Source of the DNA: Oscarella lobularis
Taxonomy: Eukaryota; Porifera; Homoscleromorpha; Homosclerophorida; Oscarellidae
Direction: 5' to 3'
NCBI RefSeq assembly: GCF_947507565.1
Contig: NC_089176.1
Span: 3,955,882-4,019,881, forward strand
DNA: 64,000 nt
Position 1 is the first letter of the stretch; every line of letters begins with the position of its first letter. The notes below the pieces were generated by a model. That model saw only the letters and a program-made list of their open reading frames with translations, was not told the DNA's origin and made no database searches. Position numbers and translations under genes: made by a program. Positions 22,737 to 32,590 of the stretch are shown one piece after another.

Positions 22737-24083
22737 ATGGCTTCGAGTTCAGTTCTTCTCCTGCTCCTTTTCTCTGCTGTTCTGGTCGTAAGCGGTCGAC
22801 ACAGAGTCCCGCTGGGGTCGGCACCGTTAGAATCTCTGGTCGCTCTCGCCAGACGAATCAACTCAGACCCCAAAGCAACGTGGTACGCATCGGAAGCCAT
22901 CGCCGGTTTCGGTCCTCGAAACAAGGACCTCCTCCGTCCAGCGGCGGCCGGCAGAAAAGCTCGTCAGTCGCCAGACGGAGTCGACTGGAGGAAAGATAAT
23001 CTCCTCCGCGACGCCGACGATCAGGAAAAGTGCGGATCGTGCTGGGCAATCGCTGCGACGCACGCTTTCGACGACTATCGTTCGATTAAGGCGACTTCGA
23101 AAGTAGAGCCGACGTCGGCGCATCGTCTGGCATCGTGCTGCATGTATGCTGGTTGCAATGGCTGCCAAGGGGGTAAACCAGGAAGCGCTTTTTACTATCT
23201 GAATCGTAAGGGAACCGTTCCCAACACCTGTCAGCCGTACGATCTATACCAATTGTGCTCGGAACCAAACACGTGCGAAAACGAATGCAGTGAGGGTTCT
23301 GCTCTTCCCTCGCCTCTCACATTGGATACGTATAGCGTCGTTGAAGCAACAACTGCTCAAATGAAATTAGCTGTTGCAGAGGGCCCCATAGTAGCTGGAA
23401 TGCTCATTTATACGGATTTTTTGATGTACAAGGGCGAGATATATCGTTACATGGGAGGTAATTATTTGGGTGTGCATCTCGTTGAAGTGGTCGGCTATGG
23501 GAGCGACGAAAACGGGCAGGGGTACTGGATTTGCAAGAACAGTTGGGGAAAGAATTGGGGAGACAACGGTTACTTTCGAATTGCCACCGGAATTGATCCT
23601 GAATCGCAAGTCGGACTCGAATTGCCTGGCTCAGTCTTTGCTCCCTTTGTAGCGCCCGAAAGCACATCTCCGGCTCCTCCCTCCCTTCAAACGTCTTCAG
23701 TTGTTATAGGCGTCAACATCTTTAGCAAGAGAACCGATTCGACGATCAAGGAAATCGCCAACATGGCCGCTGGCGTTTTGAATCCGTTCTGCGCGGGGAA
23801 GGACTCTGATCGCAGTCAAGTTGGCGGTCTAACTCTCGTCAGAGTCAACAGAGCTTCGCATAGAGTTATTCGCGGTGGGGAGTATACGATAACGGCTACG
23901 TACCGAAAGATGGGATGTCCTGTGTGTACCACTTATGAATTCGTTGCTGAGGTGGATCTCAACGGAAAAAGCAGCATCGTTCAATCTCGATACGTAGCGC
24001 CTGGAAATTTTGCCGATTCTCGTCACAAGACCCATTGGATGATAATTCTCGGATTTGCACTTCTCAAAATCATTGTGGCTTAG
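22737..24083 (+). CDS. Papain-like cysteine protease (C1A) with C-terminal cystatin-like domain, copy 1
   Basis: An intronless 448-residue secretory protein. Residues 1-20 form a signal peptide, a propeptide follows, and the mature protease starts near 82 (GVDWRK). Catalytic residues are visible: Gln96 and Cys102 in QEKCGSCW, His247 in GVHLVEVVGYG and Asn268 in CKNSWGKNWG. The Cys-rich stretch at 135-185 recalls cathepsin B-like enzymes. After a Pro/Ser linker (300-320), residues 322-420 look like a cystatin fold: a helix (IKEIANMAAGVLN), then strands around RVIRGGEYTITATY, where cystatins normally have QxVxG. A hydrophobic C-terminus (434-448) suggests a GPI anchor or membrane tether. Upstream DNA is shared with the region after the GIY-YIG gene at 25046. 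Confidence 0.88.
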   Translation: MASSSVLLLLLFSAVLVVSGRHRVPLGSAPLESLVALARRINSDPKATWYASEAIAGFGPRNKDLLRPAAAGRKARQSPDGVDWRKDNLLRDADDQEKCGSCWAIAATHAFDDYRSIKATSKVEPTSAHRLASCCMYAGCNGCQGGKPGSAFYYLNRKGTVPNTCQPYDLYQLCSEPNTCENECSEGSALPSPLTLDTYSVVEATTAQMKLAVAEGPIVAGMLIYTDFLMYKGEIYRYMGGNYLGVHLVEVVGYGSDENGQGYWICKNSWGKNWGDNGYFRIATGIDPESQVGLELPGSVFAPFVAPESTSPAPPSLQTSSVVIGVNIFSKRTDSTIKEIANMAAGVLNPFCAGKDSDRSQVGGLTLVRVNRASHRVIRGGEYTITATYRKMGCPVCTTYEFVAEVDLNGKSSIVQSRYVAPGNFADSRHKTHWMIILGFALLKIIVA

Positions 24084-24109
24084 ACGTTGCCTCGAAGGAT
24101 TAGACTTTT

Positions 24110-24150
24110 TTTGTGTCTGTCTGTCTGTCTGTCTGTCTGTCAGTCAGTCC
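24110..24150. repeat. TGTC microsatellite
   Basis: A run of TGTC tetranucleotides lies in the 3' flank of the protease. The duplicated copy at 33970-34005 is shorter, so the two differ in length. Confidence 0.8.
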
Positions 24151-24277
24151 CTTGCTGTCGTCTACAGAAAGAGCAGTGTTTAGTTTAGCGAAGCCTCTTG
24201 CGCACGCTAGTAGCGGGTAATTGGTAAAGAAAAATAAATTCTTTGCTCGCGCGAGTTAGCCTACGTAAACTTCGCTT

Positions 24278-24835
24278 GACATACTCACAGGGAAGATGTT
24301 ACTGTGTACAATACGAATATCATCAGCAGGGCAAACTCCAAAAAATAGATACCATGTAGCTACTCATCTCAAAAGGGTCAATTTAGCACGAAATGATTTC
24401 CCATTTTAATTTCTGGCGACACTAACGCTCCAACTGCAGTCACTCGCCCAACGCTTTCGTTCCTAGCGATAGCGGGAAATGATGCCTTCATTCCGTACGT
24501 TTGTTGCAAGAAATCAATAATAAATACAAATTACCACGTGTGAGTCGTTTTCTTCTTTTTGCCTTGAATCATGTTGATGTCGCTGGATTGATTGGAGCGG
24601 AGAGCATTTGGAAAGCGATTTCGTCTGCTTTTGGTTGCATTGCGTCCTCGGTTTGGAGTCTAGAGGATCGTCTCGGCTTTTCGTCTCGTTTCTACGCACT
24701 GTAGCACTTCCTCTGAATTTCCGTATCGCTCGTAGACCACGAAGAAAAGCGTACGCCGAAGCGCTGGCGTGAAAGACGGCGAGCAACTGCTCGAATCATG
24801 CACGCCATGAGAAGAACACGTGACGAATTGATGTG
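24278..24835 (-). pseudogene. MECR 5' fragment, copy B
   Basis: The stretch matches the MECR gene from within exon 3 to upstream of exon 1. It is degraded: exon 3 is cut short, exon 2 is diverged, and exon 1 lacks ten bases near 24740, which shifts the frame. The position relative to the next GIY-YIG start (25046) is the same as for the parent gene, so gene fragment and nuclease were duplicated as one unit. Confidence 0.85.
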
Positions 24836-25045
24836 AGACTCCGCCCTATGCGACGACATTGATTTTCCCGTGTAAACTTCAGTGCAATTTAATTAATGAA
24901 CTTACAAGTTTTGTATATGTTGCGCATATGTTTACCTCGCGGAAAACGTATCGAATATTGACACGTGATTACCGGGGACTTACCCTAATTAGTTCAAAAT
25001 CCCTGGTTCAAAATACATTCAGCTGACGACGCGACGACGCTGGCA

Positions 25046-25417
25046 ATGGGAAGATTCAGCAAACCGAGACGTTTTGTGAAAGCAAACGTGAGGAAAATGC
25101 CAACCAAACGCGGCGTTTATGAAATAGGAACTTGCCGAAGATCTGGTCATAACAAAGGGAACAAATTTGCGGTGAAATACGTGGGAAAAGCGGAAGGCAA
25201 AGGCGGGATTCGGGCTAGAGTGCAAGATCACCTGAGAGGCGACGGCAACAAGGACATCGCCAAATATTTGAAACGTTGCAAGCACAATAACCTGTATGTC
25301 CGTCAGCAACCAACGCGAAACGCTGCAACAAAAGAGGCAAAACTTATTAAAAAGGAAAACCCCAAATACAATCATCGCTTCGAGCACAAACCCTTGAAGA
25401 GAGGAAGATGGAAGTAG
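25046..25417 (+). CDS. Single-domain GIY-YIG nuclease, type A, copy 2
   Basis: 123 residues beginning MGRFSKPRRFVKANVRKMP. GVYEIGT, YVGKAEG, an Arg-bearing GIRARVQDHLRGDG, KKEAKL-like acidic helix (TKEAKLIKKENPKYN) and a terminal KRGRWK are seen. All catalytic positions are retained. It is divergent from the MECR fragment B, as copy 1 is from MECR itself. Its near twin is at 34901 with a few residue changes (for example GIRAR here, GIRGR there). Confidence 0.82.
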   Translation: MGRFSKPRRFVKANVRKMPTKRGVYEIGTCRRSGHNKGNKFAVKYVGKAEGKGGIRARVQDHLRGDGNKDIAKYLKRCKHNNLYVRQQPTRNAATKEAKLIKKENPKYNHRFEHKPLKRGRWK

Positions 25418-25873
25418 GTAGGCATAACGGCGCTGAACCACACTGAGATACTCTTGCCTTTGATGATTTTTCGTTGTATTGCTTTCTTGTTGTCTCACAT
25501 TTAAGAATTCAACTCAAAATCCTAACAGGGGGCGTGGTCCTAAACGTAGGATTTTACGATAATATGACCGATAACGCTCTCCAGCTTTAGGAGCATTTTT
25601 TGCTCACAAATGGGTTTGAATCTTGATCGTCTTCTTTGGTTCTGCCCTTTAGATCACATCTGAGTAGGCAATCCCCCGCGTGCCTCTATCAGATGAGTAC
25701 GTCTCTTAGACAAGCACTTTCTTGTCCCATTTGCACTTCAATGCAATGCTAAGCGCGTAGTCGTCAAAATTCGCGACCTTCGTATACGCTGCAAGTTTGC
25801 CTCAAAGACAACGTAATAAATGACTCACGTGGCGAACGGGACTCGAAGCTTGGATTCAACTGACGACGCGGCA

Positions 25874-26242
25874 ATGGGAGGCAGATACACGGATCCGATC
25901 CCTTTTAACGAGAAATACATGGGCGATATCCCAACTGAACACGGCGTATATGAAATAGGAACCTACAGAGACGGAGATTTTCACGAGAGGTACGACGGAA
26001 AAGCCGAGGGCAAAGGCGGCATTCGAAGCAGAGTGCGAAGCCACTTGAGAGGTGACGGTAACAAAGACATAGCCGACTGCATGAACGATCACGAACGCAA
26101 TAATCTGTACGTCCGATGGCAAGAGACGGAAGACGCTGCGAGGAAAGAGGCAAGGGCCATTAAAAAGAAAAATCCTTCATACAATCATCGCAACGAGAAA
26201 GTCAAACCGTACAGTCGCTCCAAGCACAAAGCAAAGAAATGA
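25874..26242 (+). CDS. Single-domain GIY-YIG nuclease, type B, copy 2, with altered YIG motif
   Basis: 122 residues beginning MGGRYTDPIPFNEKYM. GVYEIGT is normal, but the second motif reads YDGKAEG instead of YVGKAEG, preceded by HER. The Arg (GIRSRVRSHLRGDGNKD), the acidic helix (RKEARAIKKKNPSYN) and a Lys-rich tail are present. The frame is open 54 bases upstream from an ATG inside the CACGTG module; I chose the ATG that aligns with the other copies. The Val-to-Asp change in a buried strand could weaken activity. Confidence 0.78.
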   Translation: MGGRYTDPIPFNEKYMGDIPTEHGVYEIGTYRDGDFHERYDGKAEGKGGIRSRVRSHLRGDGNKDIADCMNDHERNNLYVRWQETEDAARKEARAIKKKNPSYNHRNEKVKPYSRSKHKAKK

Positions 26243-26454
26243 AGGCTTAGCGCTGAACAAGACTCCTGAGAAATTGTGCTGTGCTGTTGTCTTTTGCTGA
26301 CTCGGAATTTTGTCCTTGTTGTTGTTGTTGTTGTTGTTATTGTTGTTGTTGTTGTTTTGTCGCTTGCTTGCTAGTGTCAACATGCAATGAACTGATGAAT
26401 TGTCCGGCGTCGCCTCACATTCGCGTAAACACGCGAAATTTTCCGGTCATCGGA

Positions 26455-27390
26455 TGATCACCTTGACCGAATGACAATAATTAATTGACTTCAAATTTCG
26501 AGCAGCTGCAATTTGTATGACGGCTTGACCGACGCCACTATTAGACCCATTTTGAATTACGACGTCACCTGAGCGACAAAATCAAATACTAATCAATATT
26601 GATTTATTTGTTGAATACCTTCGTTTAGCGTTTCAAAGTCTTCCAACATTCTATAGGCAGTTGTGGGGTTCACAAACATCATTGACATGCTCACAGGGGA
26701 AATGTCATTGGGTACAATACGGATATCGTTAGCAGGGCAAACTCCCCCACTTCTCCACGTTCTTAGAAAAAATTTCACTCCCAATATTAATTTTTATTTA
26801 TTATTTACCCCAAAATGGTCGATTTGGTACGAAATGATCTCCGATTTTGATTTTTGACGTCACTGATGATCCGATTGCGGTTATTCGGCCGACGCCTTCG
26901 TTTCCGGCGATTGCGGGGAATGTAGCCTTCATTCCGTATGTTCCTATCGTAAGGAATCAATAATAAATACTAATTGCCACGTGTGAGGCGTTTCTCTTCT
27001 TTTTACCTTGAATCATGTTGATGTCGGCTGGATTGATTGGAGCTGCAAGCATTTGGAACGCGATTTCGTCTGCTTTTGGTTGCATTGCGGCCTCGGTTTG
27101 GAGTCTAGAGGATCGTCTAGAGGAGCTCGGCTTTTCGTCTCGTTTCTACAGTTCAGTTCAGTTCAGTTCACAGTTTTATTTTAATACGGAAATCCTTCAG
27201 CACGTGGGCCGATCTTCCAGGAAACCGTATTCTACGCACTGTAGCACTTCCTCTGGATTGCCGTATCGTTTGTAGACCACGGATGATATCGAAGAAGAGC
27301 GTACGCCGAAGCGCTGGCGTGAAAGACGGCGAGCAACTGATCGAATCATGCACGCCATGAGCTATATGAGAAGAACACGTGACGAATTAA
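26455..27390 (-). pseudogene. MECR 5' fragment, copy C, with a SINE-like insertion
   Basis: This copy spans MECR exons 4 to 1 and their upstream flank. Exon 1 is interrupted by an 84-base insertion (27148-27232). Intron 1 starts with a normal GT donor (27006, minus strand), unlike the GC donor of the functional gene. It is followed not by a GIY-YIG gene but by unrelated DNA from about 27391. Confidence 0.85.
27148..27232 (-). mobile_element. Short SINE-like insertion with pentanucleotide tail
   Basis: An 84-base stretch absent from the other MECR copies. On the minus strand it ends in four copies of TGAAC, and TTCTAC flanks it on both sides as a likely target duplication. A tandem-repeat tail of this kind is common in SINEs. 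It is too short to show a promoter. Confidence 0.55.
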
Positions 27391-27470
27391 TATGTAATGC
27401 CTTGATCATGGTGTCATCAGGGATATTATTCTATTATATCCCTGTCGTCATCGAGCATATAATTAGCCTC

Positions 27471-27535
27471 TGAAACCCAGACCCTCCCCCCGCGCGCTAC
27501 TTGCGGAGAGGGTCTGGGCAACTTTGTACTACGCG
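27471..27535. mobile_element. Solo hairpin related to the long-TIR elements at 44.4-45.6 kb
   Basis: CCCAGACCCTCC and GGAGAGGGTCTGGG pair around a CGCGCGC core. The order AGCCTC, CAGACCCTC, GCGCGC, GAGGGTCTGG is the same as in the termini of the elements at 44414 and 44955, so this is probably one terminus left behind or a miniature member. Confidence 0.55.
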
Positions 27536-28818
27536 TCGGTTCCTTTGTCGCGTAATTGGCCAATCATGACAGAGCCTCGCTGAGAGAGTGCACAATCAGC
27601 GACGAGCATTGTAATTGCATTATCAAATTAATGTACGCATTACGAGCACAGCGTACGTACGTGCGCCTTACAGACAGTACGCGCTGCTTGTACCCCGCGA
27701 ACGTACATATATACTCGTGCGTGTCTCGACATTCGATTCCCCTATGCGACGCCGTTTTCGTCAGGAAAGGCACGGACGCGTTGCCACATGCCTTCGGGCT
27801 TCCCCTGACGAGAAACGAAAACGACGTCGCATACTCGCGGCATAGACAGATCGACAGTCGACATTTTCGACGCGCAGCACAGCAGAATAGCTAGCGATCG
27901 CAGTCACGGGTTTAGGCTCATTAATCCAATTACAATCAAAGGAACCGACGCGTAGTACAAAGTTGATACCTTTATGCGCTAGGCGTGGGACAAGAAAATG
28001 GAGGCGGTCCGCAGGGGTCTTAACGATGTTCTCGCCGCAAAATTTCGTGAGGAACCTTGAAGTCGTCAAAAAGAAGCAAACTACCACGCGCGCAGAATTT
28101 TAGAAACGTCCGATAGCGACGTTTTCGCCGTTTTTGCCTCCGAACTGCTGCGTTCAATGGCCGAGTGCTTCACAAAGTGAAAGAAGTCGGTGTCGGGCTT
28201 TAGAGAAAGCGCTCACACAGTCTTCTTTTCCTTGACGCAGCGTTTCCGAGAGACGTTTCCGGTAAACAGCAAGCGCTCGCGACGCAGTACAGCAGCTGCT
28301 ACACCGTCTTTGGATTCGCCCGGTAGCGCAAGCGTTAGGCTAAAGACTAAGGTACATGCTATGCTGCAAATCGTTGTACGTTCCGAAGACTACTGCGAGC
28401 AGTCGGTACGATCAGACGCGCTGAGCAACATAGGAATTTTACTGCTGCGAGCCGTCTCTTGTGGTCTTGGCTTCTTTTGGCAGCATTGAGCTGTACAAGT
28501 TGGCTCTGTGCGTCGTATAAGCGAAAAAGCAGTAGGAAAGATAACTCCGCGAGAGTGCAGAGGGTACGAAACAATACTAGCCTAAGCGTGGCCACGAACA
28601 TAACACAAAGCACCGATTTGAAACTCCCACAATCACTAACGCCGATAATAAAATGGACCCACGCGATCTGATGCAAATGAAGGTGCGTCTTCTCGTAGCA
28701 ATTCGAACGAAGGGTGGTCGCATACGGGACGTGAGTGGGAGGGACTGGGACACGCTTACAGCCATACGTCATACGAACTGTACATGAAGGTATATTACGG
28801 GAGTTGCCTATTGTGGGT

Positions 28819-28912
28819 CCTGCAAATGGAAACTGAAAGAGATGCCCGTATGTTTAGCGTACTAATCCCTACGTCATTTGTACGGGTATGTCTTACAGTT
28901 TCCATTTGCAGG
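28819..28912. mobile_element. 94-base MITE-like inverted repeat
   Basis: CCTGCAAATGGAAACTG at the left end and its complement at the right end form arms of 32 bases with four mismatches around a 30-base loop. I see no clear target duplication. Confidence 0.6.
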
Positions 28913-30134
28913 AAGCGACTGCAAACGGCATCGTGAAAGGAATCCTGTGTGCGCGATCGTGCGTAAAACTATTCGGGTGTTTATCGTACGCGTCCGGGGC
29001 TCTTCGCTTGCAGAAAAGGACTGTACGGGTGAGATCTCCAGCTTCTGCAGCTATGAAAGCCATCTCCCTCGCTCGACATCAGCCGCTACAACAAGCAGAG
29101 CACACGGTCGGCTCGGCTCCGAACCGTTTTCGCAACGAAGTAGCTTTACCCGCTCCTCGAAGCGGACAATGCTCAAGGTACGATACTCTTCCTCGCGTTT
29201 TATAATGCACCGAGAACGTGTCTTGATGCGTTTACTCGTCTTCGCTGCCTGAACGGTGCGCTTTGTAAGACGACCATTATCTATCGTTTGAAACCTTTAG
29301 AAATTCGATTCGCGATCGAGCCATTTATGAAGAGCAAGGTGACGAAGAGGTAGACCGCAAGGTCCCAACGTCCTCGGCACGACGGGTCGGTATCAACGGC
29401 CTGACCGCGGAGATTGGCGACTTCCTCATAGTCGCTGTCTCCTAAACTGCCTGTATGCCTCCTCCGGATATGAGGCAATAACGTCTAAACTGCCGCGTCT
29501 CCTGGGCACGAGCCGAAAAACTGCCCAACTTCATGGCGTGTATCTTCTAATAGAGGCTGCTATATTTCATTGGCAGTCTCTCCAGGAGAATGACGCCTAC
29601 AGAAAACGTGCCTGCATGCCTCGACAGAGTACGCAAGCAGGCACATAAACCTGTGGGGACTGCAGTCTCAGTCTCATCCGTGCCTCGCCTGCTCCTGTAT
29701 GGGGCGGGTGGGGCACACCGGGAGGGGGAGGGGAGGGAATACGCAGAAACGCCAGACAGATTTTTTGTATACTTTATCTTTAATAAAATTTTGAACATGG
29801 TGTTCCCTACTTTCGCGTGCATCTGACGTACAACGCGCGCGGACGACGTGCTCACGCTCGTGTAGGCCCGGCTTTCGGACGACTCGCGCAACTCCAAAGC
29901 GCGCGGCGCGCGCGAGTCGCTCGAAAGCCGCGCTTGCTTTTGTCTCCATACCCTGAAGATCAAAAGCCTCATGCAACAACAAACTATGCTCATGCAAAAA
30001 ACTCATGCAAAAAGATGACTGTTTCTTCTTTTCGTTTCGCCTTCAGTAAGGTCCGTTCAGAGAAAGAGCTAAAGAGAAAAAAATTAGAAAGAACAAAGAA
30101 AGAAATCTTGGCCTATCTCCTCTTCTCGCCAGAC

Positions 30135-30723
30135 TCAGCTTTGCCCCAGCCAGTAACCAAACGAAACCCTGCAAATTGAATCAAAGATTTTTGAATAAAT
30201 TGGTGGGAGCGTACCTGATCAACAAATGAATGGAGGCGTTGGCAGGATAAAGAATCCAATGACGATCTTCCTCTTTTTTTTCCGTTTGCCTTTCCATCTG
30301 CGTATACGCGTGGCTCCGAATACGAAAATCGTCGTCGGTCATTTCGTAATCGATCTGACGAGAGAAAGCGATCGTTACGACGCGAAAAACGAAAGAGGAG
30401 CTGAGGAGGTGGGTCTCACCAGGGAGCCCAGCGACGTGGCGCCTTTGTCTTTCCGTTCCGCAGACGCACTCCTTCGCGAAGGACTGCGAGACGCGCTGCT
30501 GAGAGAAAATAAACGCGTGCAATTGACCGAATGGGCTCCCGTTTACTCACGCAGCTTCGAATTGACGTCCGGAACTTCGTGCATTCTCTTCTCGGCCGCC
30601 CTGAATGCGGTCAACGTGCGTCGCGCGATCCGCTTCTCGGCCGGCGACTCGTCGACTCGTCGAGTCGTCGAGAATTTCACGTGATTTTGGAAGCCCCGGC
30701 TGCGCTCGCTGCACGTGAACCAT
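30135..30723 (-). CDS. Predicted four-exon gene of unknown function
   Basis: Four minus-strand exons chain with good splice signals and matching phase: 30723-30551, 30498-30420, 30354-30215 and 30168-30135, for 141 residues. Donors are GTGAGT, GTGAGA and GTACGC. The protein has an Arg/Ser-rich middle (SASRSPSRRSASAERK) followed by an acidic-aromatic block (DYEMTDDDFRIRSHAYTQM) and a charged stretch. I do not recognise a family. Exon 1 is also open in a second frame, so the N-terminus is doubtful and more exons could lie upstream. The consistent chain is the only support. Confidence 0.42.
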
Positions 30724-31845
30724 CTATGCGTGAACCACCAATTAAGAATGCGCCCTGGATAGATATAATATTTAGTATCCCTCATCGCTTCACATACGTT
30801 CTTCTGCTGCTAACTCATGTATGGCCTATAAAATTAGAAGCATTTTTTGACGAAACAGCCTATTGATTAATTAATGGCTATACTTTGGCCCTTGAGCATC
30901 CACCTTTGTCGGAAATGATGTAGACAACTGTTTCTGGTATAAGGTAGTCAAACACTTTGCTCGTCTATAAAATAAATTTTCATTTATATGTGTGAGGTTT
31001 GTAGCAGTTTTTTACGTTTCGAAATAAATCCTCATCAATGTCGAATAGTACGTTTTTCTTTGCCTTGCTTTTTTGTTTAACAAATCGCTCGATGAGAATA
31101 GGCAGTATCGTATCAATGATTTTCGACGGAAAAGTGAAAGGAGGTTTTCTTTCTGAGAAGACGTCCATGGTGATTAGTTAAGCCCTTGCTGGTACGACTC
31201 ACTTTTTCCATTTCTTCCAAATCTAAAAATGTCAGTGTCTGTCACATCAACCTACAACTCAATATTGTCTTTGAAAAGGACTTATTGAACAAGTTCATAT
31301 ATTAACCTTCAATTGGTGAACTTGCTCTAAATGTTCCATCCGATTTTGAAGATATTGCTTGATGTCGTCCTTAGAAAGGGTTTTTAGTCTACGGCAGCGG
31401 AATAAATTATTACTAGACACCATCAACGCATTACACATATGGCATTTACAAGTTATTGATGAATTCAGACGTATGTTCCTCAGTGAAATCCGACTCCGAG
31501 CCGAGTACTACGACGTCATCGTTGTCATCGCTCTTAACGTCATCTTGTACGAAAATTAACAAAATTGCACATCTATTATTGAAGAAGTAACTATGGCCTA
31601 CCGCTTCCTTTTCTTTCCTCCCGCGTAATTGGCTTTATGCAGTTATACAGTATCGTCGACGTTATCCATTTACGCACGTTTCCAGTGTCCGCCTAAATAG
31701 CGCTATCAAACTGCACATCATTTAGCCACTGTCATTCTAACCTGCGTAAATTGAATTTCTGAGTTGAAGATGTATTTTAGAGCGTACTACACAACAAAAA
31801 AACAGGTAACCTATTACGTTGATTTTTATAGTTATTATTTCTTGC

Positions 31846-32060
31846 CATGATAACAAATATTCCGCAATCACATCCGTTATTTTGCAGTTGTAGATTGTCC
31901 TGAATATTCACTATAAATCGAACACGTAAGAAGGAGTAAAAACGTACCACTTGAGTTTCCTTCCACGGTACCGGCAGGCAATCAGTCCCTTTGTCAAGTA
32001 CGTACGGCATAAAATTTCTGCACAACAATTTTTTTACTCTCACAATTATTAAAACAGGTA
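31846..32060 (-). pseudogene. Ulp1/SENP-like (C48) protease exons, probably fragmentary
   Basis: Two minus-strand exons (about 32060-31951 and 31910-31846) join to give VPWKETQ then VNIQDNLQLQNNGCDCGIFV. QxNGxDCG is the catalytic Gln...Cys block of Ulp1-type SUMO or ubiquitin-like proteases. The His and Asp of the triad should lie upstream, where I find nothing convincing before the assembly gap. Further small exon-like frames occur at 31390-31310 and 31168-30980 but cannot be joined with confidence. It could be a SENP remnant or the protease gene of a transposon. Confidence 0.4.
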
Positions 32061-32353
32061 GGGGCATATTTCTAACCTAAGGTGCTGGAACCAATTCGTG
32101 TGTTTTTTTAGGCCCAGAGAATCAAGAATTGCTATCGACCTCTCTTCGACCGTGACAACCTATTGGATTGTCATCTCAAGTGGACAACAACGATTATGAC
32201 CCACCCCTAGCATCCAATGATTCACATCGTGAATTGGTATTAGAATACAGTTAACGTCATCTAAGTTTTGCTGTAGATGAAAAGTATGAACTCGACTTTT
32301 GATATACAGTACTTATTTGTTCGAACCCAAATATGTCCATAATGCTGTTTCCA

Positions 32354-32553
32354 NNNNNNNNNNNNNNNNNNNNNNNNNNNNNNNNNNNNNNNNNNNNNNN
32401 NNNNNNNNNNNNNNNNNNNNNNNNNNNNNNNNNNNNNNNNNNNNNNNNNNNNNNNNNNNNNNNNNNNNNNNNNNNNNNNNNNNNNNNNNNNNNNNNNNNN
32501 NNNNNNNNNNNNNNNNNNNNNNNNNNNNNNNNNNNNNNNNNNNNNNNNNNNNN
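32354..32553. other. Assembly gap (200 N)
   Basis: Exactly 200 undetermined bases. The sequence resumes at 32554 inside the promoter region of the second protease copy, so the gap sits on a duplication edge. Confidence 1.
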
Positions 32554-32590
32554 CGCTCTCCAGGGGCACGCTCTCTTACTACCCCACGCA

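Larger units (their letters stand above)
27391..30134. other. Gene-poor stretch with fold-back elements
   Basis: About 2.7 kb with no coding region that I can support. It contains a fold-back remnant at 27471-27535 and a 94-base inverted repeat at 28819-28912. Several open frames of 100-150 codons occur on both strands but show no family features or consistent splicing. Confidence 0.5.

Noticed and set aside
26300-26360. CRISPR-like array
   Set aside because: The repeats are simple microsatellites and the genome is eukaryotic.
26177-26383. Poly-asparagine frame on the minus strand
   Set aside because: It is the translation of a GTT microsatellite in the 3' flank of a GIY-YIG gene.
29547-30006. 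Overlapping open frames of 110-150 codons on both strands
   Set aside because: GC-rich DNA keeps several frames open; no splice chain or domain supports any of them.
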